A stretch of 36,776 bases of DNA from Nocardia carnea (GTDB lineage Bacteria > Actinomycetota > Actinomycetes > Mycobacteriales > Mycobacteriaceae): positions 1 through 36,776 of the forward strand of contig NZ_JARWNW010000110.1 in the NCBI RefSeq assembly GCF_029868325.1, given 5' to 3'. Position numbers and translations under genes: made by a program. A model generated the notes under the pieces. That model was given only the letters and a program-made list of their open reading frames with translations, was not told where the DNA came from and did not search any database. This document shows positions 31,819 through 36,776 of this stretch, piece by piece. Position 1 is the stretch's first letter. Every line of letters starts with the position of its first letter.

Positions 31819-32534
31819 AGCGACCGGCCCAGCAGCAGTTTCCAGGGCATGAGCGCGGATTCCAGCTGGACCGACAGGCTCATCTTGGACGCGCCCAGCG
31901 TCCGCTCCTCGAAGCGGATCGGCACCTCCGCGATACCGGCGCCGTGCTTCTTGGTCCGGTAGTTCATCTCCACCTGGAACGAATAGCCGTTGCTGCGGAT
32001 GGACTCGATATCGATCGCCCGCAGCGTATCGGCCTGCCAGGCCTTGAAACCGGCGGTGGCATCCTTGATACCGAGCCGCAGGATGGCGTTGACGTAGAAG
32101 TTCGCCCAGGCCGAGAGCGCCTTGCGGTACCACTTCCATTCCGCGGCGGTCGAGCCGCCGGGCACGTAGCGCGAACCCAGAACCACCCCGATACCGGGCC
32201 GGTTCAGCTGTTCCAGCATGGCCGGGATCACCTCGGCGGGATGGGAGAGATCCGCGTCCATCTGGATCACCACATCGGCGCCTTCGTCGAGTGCCCGGGT
32301 GATGCCCGCGATATAGGCGCGCCCGAGGCCGTCCTTCTCGGTGCGGTGCAGCACGGAGACCACATTCGGCAGGTCCACGGCCAGTTTGTCCGCCACCTCG
32401 CCGGTACCGTCCGGGGAGTTGTCGTCGACTACCAGTACGTGCAGGTCGGGCACGGGTAGCGCGGTCAGCCGTTCCACCGCAACCGGCAGATTGTCCCGCT
32501 CGTTGTAGGTCGGCACAACAACGGTAACCCTCAA
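31815..32534 (-). CDS. Family 2 glycosyltransferase, polyprenol monophosphomannose synthase type
   Basis: A 239-residue GT-A enzyme resembling dolichyl-phosphate mannose synthase and the catalytic half of mycobacterial Ppm1. Visible motifs are VVVPTYNERDNLP at the start, VDDNSPDGTGEVAD, the metal-binding QMDADLSHP (DXD region), GSRYVPGG and VPIRFEERTLGASKMS. It should move mannose from GDP-mannose to a polyprenyl phosphate for lipoglycan and glycoprotein synthesis. The apolipoprotein N-acyltransferase domain fused to Ppm1 in M. tuberculosis is not present here. The start is TTG at 32534 with GGGAGGG upstream. Its TAA overlaps the stop of the convergent plsC gene. Confidence 0.87.
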   Translation of the reverse strand: MRVTVVVPTYNERDNLPVAVERLTALPVPDLHVLVVDDNSPDGTGEVADKLAVDLPNVVSVLHRTEKDGLGRAYIAGITRALDEGADVVIQMDADLSHPAEVIPAMLEQLNRPGIGVVLGSRYVPGGSTAAEWKWYRKALSAWANFYVNAILRLGIKDATAGFKAWQADTLRAIDIESIRSNGYSFQVEMNYRTKKHGAGIAEVPIRFEERTLGASKMSLSVQLESALMPWKLLLGRSL

Positions 32535-32693
32535 GGGTCGCCCTCCCTGGTCTCGCCCGTCAGCCGAACCATGAGCCGCGAGCGTCGCTACGTATTACCC
32601 GTGAACGGTAGCCCAACCGCGGACACGCAGCTGCAGCGCACCGGTCATACCGGCCGCTTCCCGGGGTGGACCGGCCGATCGGGCTCCCGCACG

Positions 32694-32876
32694 TCACTGC
32701 CCGTCGCGCCACTCCCGATCCGCCGCGTCCTGTGCGGCGTTGCGCTGCCGCACGATATCGAGCGCGCGCTCGGCGGTGGCGCGATCCGGATACGGACCCA
32801 TCCGGTCGCGGAACCAGCACTGACGTCCGCGCTCGGCCCGCTGATGCTTCAAGCAGTAGTACCACCGTTCGGCCAT
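32694..32876 (-). CDS. Small conserved actinobacterial protein (CLKHxxxE type)
   Basis: A 60-residue soluble protein, MAERWYYCLKHQRAERGRQC, then WFRDRMGPYPDRATAERALDIVRQRN and an acidic end. The pattern WYYCLKH…DRMGPYP…A..AL is widespread in actinobacteria as a short standalone protein, reminiscent of a SPOR-like fold. Function unknown. The ATG at 32876 is the natural start; the frame extends to 32915 in sequence that does not fit. It lies between the glycosyltransferase and the tRNA cluster, on their strand. Confidence 0.75.
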   Translation of the reverse strand: MAERWYYCLKHQRAERGRQCWFRDRMGPYPDRATAERALDIVRQRNAAQDAADREWRDGQ

Positions 32877-32949
32877 GACCCCAGCATTCCATCCATCCGG
32901 GGCCAGGACGAACAAAACCCCCGGACCGTTGCGGTCAGGGGGTGGATTG

Positions 32950-33023
32950 TGGCCAGGGCCGGGATCGAACCGGCGACCTTTCGCTTTTCAGGCGAACGCT
33001 CGTACCAACTGAGCTACCTGGCC
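32950..33023 (-). tRNA. tRNA-Phe (GAA)
   Basis: Full cloverleaf on the minus strand: acceptor GGCCAGG/CCTGGCC, anticodon stem TTCGC/GCGAA with loop CTGAAAA (anticodon GAA), T-arm GGTTCGATCC. CCA is not encoded. Confidence 0.97.
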
Positions 33024-33082
33024 GCAGGCACCCGGAACGAATGCCATCCGATGGATGGCGGATTGCTCCGGACATCCACTGG

Positions 33083-33156
33083 CGACCCTGACGGGACTCG
33101 AACCCGCGACCTCCGCCGTGACAGGGCGGCGCGCTAACCAACTGCGCCACAGGGCC
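33083..33156 (-). tRNA. tRNA-Asp (GTC)
   Basis: Cloverleaf with acceptor GGCCCTG/CAGGGTC, anticodon stem CCGCC/GGCGG and loop CTGTCAC (anticodon GTC). The following bases (33082-33080) encode CCA, unlike its two neighbours. Confidence 0.97.
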
Positions 33157-33186
33157 TTGCTCTGTGCAACCTACTTTCGTAAGTCG

Positions 33187-33259
33187 TACCCCCTACGGGA
33201 TTCGAACCCGCGCTACCGCCTTGAAAGGGCGGCGTCCTAGGCCGCTAGACGAAGGGGGC
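33187..33259 (-). tRNA. tRNA-Glu (TTC)
   Basis: Cloverleaf with acceptor GCCCCCT/AGGGGGT, anticodon stem CCGCC/GGCGG and loop CTTTCAA (anticodon TTC). First of the Glu-Asp-Phe cluster, an order found in other actinobacteria. Confidence 0.97.
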
Positions 33260-33354
33260 TCGTCCCGGATCTCTCCGGACCGGCTTTTCAACGGCTGTCC
33301 GTTGGGAGCTCGCATAGCTTATGTCAGGGTGCACGCAATTCCCAAATCGGCTGG

Positions 33355-34017
33355 TCACGCGGGGGAAGTGAGCTCCTCCAGCTGTGCCTGCGCCCGCCAG
33401 CCGTGTGCGCGGAACTTCGCGGCCCATTCCGTCGTGCAGCTCGCCTGCACCACCACTTCCAGCACCTCCCGGAAGCGGGTACGCAGATCCGGGCCGCCGC
33501 GGTGGGCGTCGACGATATAGCGCTGGCCGATCAGCGCGCCGGCGAGTGTGCGCGTGAAACGGTCGAGATCGGTGTCCGGTCGCAGCTGCCCCTGATCGAC
33601 GGCTCCCACGGCCAGGCTCCGGATGGTCGAGTAGAGCATCCGGCAACCGCCGCCGTCCTGCTGCCCGAAACCCGGATCGATGACCAGACGGAATTCGGCC
33701 TGCACGATGATGTCGTGTTCGAGGCGCAGGGCTACCTCGTCGAAGATGCCGTGCAAAATATCGAGCGGGCCCAGTTCCGCCCGAAGGAGCCAGCGATCGA
33801 TAGTGCGGCCGTATCGCTCTACGGCCGATTCGAGTACAGCCCGCGCCAGATCCTCTTTCGAGTCGAAATGGAAGTACATGGCGCCCTTGGTCGCTCGCGA
33901 TCCTTCCAAAATACGGTTGAGCGAAGCCGCGGCATAGCCGCTCTTCCCGAACTCAACGGCGGCGGACCGGATAATTGCCGCCCTTGTCCGACGGGCCCGC
34001 TCTTGCTGCCGTGCCAT
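33355..34017 (-). CDS. ScbR/ArpA-type gamma-butyrolactone receptor-like TetR regulator
   Basis: A 220-residue TetR-family protein. Residues ~1-60 are the DNA-binding domain: RTRAAIIRSAAVEFGKSGYAAASLNRILEGSRATKGAMYFHFDSKEDLARAVLE. The MYFHF-SKEDLA pattern is that of Streptomyces autoregulator receptors (ArpA, ScbR). The C-terminal domain would bind a gamma-butyrolactone or similar signal. The ATG at 34017 has GGAGGCG upstream; an ATG at 34062 is less likely. No butenolide/AfsA synthase gene or biosynthetic cluster is present nearby, so it may sense a signal made elsewhere. A CCGACC-TTG-GGTCGG palindrome 117 bases upstream may be its operator. Confidence 0.85.
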   Translation of the reverse strand: MARQQERARRTRAAIIRSAAVEFGKSGYAAASLNRILEGSRATKGAMYFHFDSKEDLARAVLESAVERYGRTIDRWLLRAELGPLDILHGIFDEVALRLEHDIIVQAEFRLVIDPGFGQQDGGGCRMLYSTIRSLAVGAVDQGQLRPDTDLDRFTRTLAGALIGQRYIVDAHRGGPDLRTRFREVLEVVVQASCTTEWAAKFRAHGWRAQAQLEELTSPA

Positions 34018-34133
34018 GCTCGAAACGCCTCCGAAGCCTTGTGCATCCGCCGGAATTTCCACCTGCGGAATGCCCGCGACCGATCAGCTGCTTTCGACGA
34101 GCGGGCCGACGTCGCGAACGTATCCTGTTGTAT

Positions 34134-34148
34134 CCGACCTTGGGTCGG
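34134..34148. promoter_or_regulatory. Palindrome, possible operator of the ScbR-like regulator
   Basis: CCGACC-TTG-GGTCGG, perfect 6-bp arms, 117 bases upstream of the regulator's start codon; ScbR-type proteins bind palindromes near their own genes. Confidence 0.35.
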
Positions 34149-34208
34149 TTTTATGACCTGTATAGAACTTTCGGTACGGAACCCAGCCCAATGGAGAAAC
34201 ACACCGGC

Positions 34209-34217
34209 TGGTATAAT
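34209..34217 (+). promoter_or_regulatory. Extended -10 promoter TGGTATAAT
   Basis: TG-N-TATAAT, a perfect extended -10, rare in such G+C-rich DNA. The predicted start (about 34224) coincides with the first base of a strong hairpin. No coding frame follows. Confidence 0.45.
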
Positions 34218-34223
34218 TCGAAC

Positions 34224-34257
34224 GCCCGGGTGCGCCGCAGGGGGTGCGCATCCGGGC
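34224..34257 (+). ncRNA. Candidate structured RNA 5' hairpin
   Basis: GCCCGG-G-TGCGC pairs with GCGCA-T-CCGGGC: 12 base pairs counting one G-U, with a 10-base loop CGCAGGGGGT. It begins 6 bases after TATAAT. No family is recognised and the 3' end is undefined. Confidence 0.35.
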
Positions 34258-34396
34258 AACTCCGTTGCGCTCTGCCTCGTCCCCGATCCGCCTCCCGCAG
34301 CGTCGACCCAAGTGACACCCCGAATTCGCTGAATCGTCACGGTACTCGGAATCGGGTACCGACACGCGGTAAACCGATAGAGCCGTCTACGATTTC

Positions 34397-34459
34397 GCGA
34401 ACGGGATTTTGCGAACGCAACATGGTTCGCGGAGTCGCGAACGGTCGAACGAATCGAAC
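34397..34459. repeat. Cluster of GCGAAC/GTTCGC motifs
   Basis: GCGAAC at 34397, 34411 and 34437 and inverted GTTCGC at 34425, spaced 14, 14 and 12 bases, then CGAAC at 34446 and 34455. Further single copies are at 34114 and 34560. Confidence 0.6.
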
Positions 34460-34624
34460 CGGGCAACACCGAATGTTCACCCGCCGGGGCGGGTTTCGGA
34501 CCGGAGTTCAGCCGGCCACTCCCATACCTCGGTGCATACCGCCTCGCCCCGGGGCGATCGCGAACCGCCGACACTCCGGGAAACTCGTCCCCGGACCCCA
34601 CTTTTGCGAGAATTCTGCCTTTAC

Positions 34625-34661
34625 CGATCCAAAGGCATTGGTATCCAACATATTTGGATCG
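34625..34661. repeat. Overlapping inverted repeats
   Basis: CGATCCAA (34625-34632) pairs with TTGGATCG (34654-34661). An inner ATCCAA (34643-34648) can pair with the same TTGGAT, or its CCAA with the TTGG just before it. The three pairings exclude one another. Confidence 0.6.
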
Positions 34662-34891
34662 TATCGTGCTACCCGTTGTATCAACAATGCCAGAGGTACC
34701 GTGTTTCGATACCCAGTGGTATGGTTTCGGGTCACCGAACGCCTCGAAACCGGTAGGACAGCCGTACTACCTCGCCCTACGCCTCACCCACAGGTACCGG
34801 CAGGCGATGCCGGCACACCCCGGGTGGCCCCGGCGAGTGACACAAAGCACCAGCGTAACCACCCGATTACGTCCTCGCACCGTCTTCCCAG

Positions 34892-34897
34892 TACACT
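34892..34897 (+). promoter_or_regulatory. -10 box TACACT for tRNA-Lys
   Basis: TACACT (TANNNT) ends 9 bases before the tRNA 5' end; a clear -35 was not found. Confidence 0.4.
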
Positions 34898-34906
34898 ATC
34901 GCCCGC

Positions 34907-34979
34907 GCCCCTATAGCTCAGTTGGTAGAGCTACGGACTTTTAATCCGCAGGTCCCAGGTTCGAGCCCTGGTGGGGGCA
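34907..34979 (+). tRNA. tRNA-Lys (TTT)
   Basis: Cloverleaf with acceptor GCCCCTA/TGGGGGC, D-arm AGCTCAGTTGGTAGAGCT, anticodon loop CTTTTAA (anticodon TTT, 34940-34942), T-arm GGTTCGAGCC. CCA is not encoded. Confidence 0.97.
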
Positions 34980-34984
34980 CCGCG

Positions 34985-35017
34985 CGGGCTCCCGGTCGAT
35001 CACCGGGAGCCCGTTTT
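34985..35017 (+). terminator. Intrinsic terminator of tRNA-Lys
   Basis: CGGGCTCCCGGT pairs with ACCGGGAGCCCG (12 bp), CGATC loop, then TTTT. Confidence 0.92.
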
Positions 35018-35349
35018 CGTTCCCGGACGCCGGCCGCCCCACTGTGACTTCCACCAGGTTCTCGGCCCGGGCTATGTGACCGAAATCGGCCGTCGGCCGC
35101 CGCAACCCCAGATGTGCCGTTTCCCACGCCCGCTAACGCAAATGGGAAGCCCCTCGATATGCCCATAACCGCGCTTCGGGTCATACACTCGCTGTGACAA
35201 CCCGATGGCAGATGCCGTACACCACCGTGCACTCTGTGTCCCCCGGATGCGTTTCGCATCACACCTACGGTGCCGTAAGGTATGGCCGCATCGGCAACGG
35301 TCTACATCAGGTGACCCGCACCAACGCAACATATGAAGGGCTTGATCAC
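35018..35349 (+). promoter_or_regulatory. Upstream region of desA
   Basis: A 332-base non-coding leader region. It contains TACACT at 35184-35189 and TAAGGT at 35276-35281 as possible -10 boxes. It also has a GATGCG-TTT-CGCATC hairpin at 35246-35260 and the palindrome TACGG-TG-CCGTA at 35266-35277, overlapping the second -10 and therefore a candidate repressor site. The regulator is not identified. Confidence 0.35.
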
Positions 35350-36318
35350 ATGGCAAGGGATCTGACTCAACTCGAGCTGCTCTCCGAGTTGGAGCCGGTT
35401 GCCGAGCAGAACGTCAACCGGCACCTCTCCTTGGCTAAAGAGTGGCATCCGCACGACTACGTCCCGTGGGACGAGGGACGCAACTTCGCCGCGCTCGGCG
35501 GTGTGGACTGGGACCCCGAACAATCCAAGCTCAGCGAGGTCGCGAAGGCGGCCATGATCACCAACCTCCTCACCGAGGACAACCTGCCTTCCTACCACCG
35601 GGAAATCGCCGAGAATTTCTCCCAGGACGGCGCGTGGGGGACCTGGGTCGGACGCTGGACCGCCGAGGAGAACCGCCACGGCATCGCCATGCGCGACTAC
35701 CTGGTGGTTACCCGCGGGGTGGACCCGGTGGCACTGGAACAGGCCCGGATGGTCCATATGACCAACGGCTTCGCCTCCCCCGCCGAGGCCGACGCCGGAT
35801 TCCTGCACTCGGTCGCCTACGTGACCTTCCAGGAACTGGCCACCCGCGTCTCCCACCGCAACACCGGCAAGGTCTGCGACGACGCGATCGCCGACCGGAT
35901 GCTGCAGCGCATCGCGGCCGACGAGAACCTGCATATGATCTTCTACCGCAATATGTGCGGAGCGGCCCTGGACCTCTGCCCGGACCAGGCACTGGACGCA
36001 ATCACCCTGATCCTGGAGAACTTCCAGATGCCGGGCGCGGGGATGCCCAATTTCCGGCGCAACGGTGTCCTGATGGCCAAGCACGGAATCTACGATCTGC
36101 GCCAGCACCTCGAAGAGGTCGTTCAGCCGGTCCTCAAAAAATGGGATATCTTCGGCCGTACCGATTTCACCGCCCGCGGTGAGGAAACCCGGGAGCGGCT
36201 GGGCCTTTTCCTGGAAAAGCTGTCCAAGGACGTCGACAAATTCGAAGAGCAGCGCGACCGTATGCTCGCCCGCGAGGCCGCCAAGCGGGAGAAGGCTCTC
36301 GCCGCCGCCACCAGCTGA
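35350..36318 (+). CDS. desA: Acyl-ACP desaturase (stearoyl-ACP desaturase type)
   Basis: A 322-residue soluble di-iron enzyme, the plant-type acyl-ACP desaturase found in mycobacteria (DesA1/DesA2) and relatives. Both EEXXH-type iron motifs are intact: AEENRHG in WTAEENRHGIAMRDYL (about residues 107-122) and ADENLHMIFYRNM (about 193-205), with Glu residues before each completing the six ligands. It introduces a double bond into ACP-bound fatty acids, probably meromycolate or membrane-lipid precursors. The ATG at 35350 has GAAGGG upstream; the frame opens to 35194 but homologues begin MARDLTQLELL. A terminator follows and is itself part of the terminal inverted repeat. Confidence 0.93.
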   Translation: MARDLTQLELLSELEPVAEQNVNRHLSLAKEWHPHDYVPWDEGRNFAALGGVDWDPEQSKLSEVAKAAMITNLLTEDNLPSYHREIAENFSQDGAWGTWVGRWTAEENRHGIAMRDYLVVTRGVDPVALEQARMVHMTNGFASPAEADAGFLHSVAYVTFQELATRVSHRNTGKVCDDAIADRMLQRIAADENLHMIFYRNMCGAALDLCPDQALDAITLILENFQMPGAGMPNFRRNGVLMAKHGIYDLRQHLEEVVQPVLKKWDIFGRTDFTARGEETRERLGLFLEKLSKDVDKFEEQRDRMLAREAAKREKALAAATS

Positions 36319-36344
36319 CAAAGCAACACGGCCCGATCCACGAC

Positions 36345-36376
36345 CGAGACCGCCGGAACCATTCCCGGCGGTCTCG
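36345..36376 (+). terminator. Terminator hairpin of desA
   Basis: CGAGACCGCCGG pairs with CCGGCGGTCTCG (12 bp) over an 8-base loop, 27 bases after the desA stop; an inverted copy lies in the right arm. Confidence 0.75.
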
Positions 36377-36576
36377 TCATGTTTCCCTATACCCGCCCGC
36401 TCGGACTGCACCTGTTCCAGACGCGACCAGCAGCGGTGCCGAGTCTTACGAGGCCCTGAGAGGTTTCGGCCCGTGGCCGGGGTTGGCCCGCCGGGGGGGT
36501 GGCCCCGGCCACAAACAAATCAACCTCGCGTTTTTTTATCCCGCCCCCTCGGCCCCCCCGGGTTTCGGCCCCTGAG

Positions 36577-36642
36577 GTCCCTGCTGTCCGCACTCGACAC
36601 TCGCGCCTGCGGCGCATCGCATCGAGTGCGGACAGCAGGGAC
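36577..36642. repeat. 21-bp hairpin with inner palindrome in the repeat spacer
   Basis: 36577-36597 pairs perfectly with 36622-36642; the loop holds GCGCC-TGC-GGCGC. Beyond a 5-base bulge the pairing resumes, with GGTTTCGGCCC (36561-36571) against GGGCCGAAACC (36643-36653). A 10-bp GTGGCCGGGG/CCCCGGCCAC pair (36473-36482 with 36503-36512) lies beside it. Confidence 0.85.
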
Positions 36643-36776
36643 GGGCCGAAACCTCTCAGGGCCTCGTAAGACTCGGCACCGCTGCTGGTCGCGTCTGGAA
36701 CAGGTGCAGTCCGAGCGGGCGGGTATAGGGAAACATGACGAGACCGCCGGGAATGGTTCCGGCGGTCTCGGTCGTG

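Larger units (their letters stand above)
34018..34906. other. 889-base gene-free stretch with repeats and hairpins
   Basis: Lower in G+C than its surroundings. Frames up to 313 codons exist but are not protein-like and lack ribosome sites. It holds a candidate operator (34134), an extended -10 promoter with a hairpin at its start site (34209-34257), a cluster of GCGAAC motifs (34397-34459) and overlapping inverted repeats (34625-34661), then the tRNA-Lys promoter. Confidence 0.6.
36339..36776. repeat. 136-bp perfect inverted repeat ending at the window edge
   Basis: Bases 36339-36474 are, as far as I can check by eye, the exact reverse complement of 36641-36776. The arms hold the desA terminator and flank 166 bases of spacer. 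Since the right arm reaches the last base, the duplication may continue outside and could carry a second, inverted desA. Confidence 0.9.

Noticed and set aside
33975..34916. A 313-codon open frame on the plus strand across the gene-free stretch
   Set aside because: Its composition is random-like for G+C-rich DNA (Arg/Pro/Ser), it lacks a ribosome site, it runs into tRNA-Lys and resembles no family.
35193..35199. TGTGACA upstream of desA, a second ECF41-like -35 on the minus strand
   Set aside because: No CGTC follows at 15-17 bases, and no gene starts in that direction.

Overview
The window reads as a high-G+C actinobacterial chromosome segment, most likely Nocardia or a close relative. From the N-terminal side, the gene order tracks the Mycobacterium tuberculosis block Rv0883c to Rv0861c. 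Matching families are the SepH C-terminus, DUF2537, a SpoU methyltransferase, a MarR regulator, DUF2530, DUF3027, an MFS carrier, DUF2771, a cold-shock protein, a small membrane protein, RpfA, an Rv0863-like small protein, an Rv0862c-like helicase-domain protein and XPB/ERCC3. Identifications come from recognising family sequence patterns by eye; no database search was run.

Layout: (1) 3-4872, a truncated sepH, a DUF6928-like gene, a DUF2537/rRNA methyltransferase pair, YccF, MarR, DUF2530 and a TetR regulator. (2) 4891-9347, a large sacsin/Hsp90-type ATPase, a gene-poor gap and DUF3027. (3) 9365-13730, glutaminyl cyclase, an MFS carrier with a very long disordered N-terminus, DUF2771 and a cold-shock protein. 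(4) 13937-15481, a small membrane protein and rpfA; rpfA is preceded by a perfect CRP-type site and a c-di-AMP (ydaO) riboswitch. (5) 15616-22667, the helicase-domain protein, an M1 peptidase, DUF3239, XPB helicase and a LysE exporter. (6) 22765-27284, an ECF41/SigJ-type sigma factor, a GNAT enzyme, a DAHP synthase behind a leader-peptide attenuator, an AhpD-like protein behind an ECF41-type promoter, and an SDR. (7) 27881-32876, an acyltransferase operon (plsB2 and a HAD-PlsC fusion), a dolichyl-phosphomannose-synthase-like glycosyltransferase and a small protein. (8) 32950-36776, tRNA-Glu/Asp/Phe, a gamma-butyrolactone-receptor-like regulator, about 890 bases of structured gene-free DNA, tRNA-Lys, the acyl-ACP desaturase desA, and a perfect 136-bp inverted repeat ending at the window edge.

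The most notable regulatory finding is upstream of the DAHP synthase (first enzyme of aromatic amino-acid synthesis). A leaderless 23-codon reading frame carries a Tyr-Phe-Trp-Phe run. It is followed immediately by an intrinsic terminator with a U-tract, which is the classic layout of transcription attenuation sensing all three end products. The second is a TGTCACA-N16-CGTC element in front of the AhpD-like gene, about 2.6 kb from the sigma factor whose class recognises such promoters. A third pattern is general: many starts here sit 6-8 bases after a TANNNT box with no Shine-Dalgarno sequence, indicating leaderless transcription. I used this to choose several start codons.
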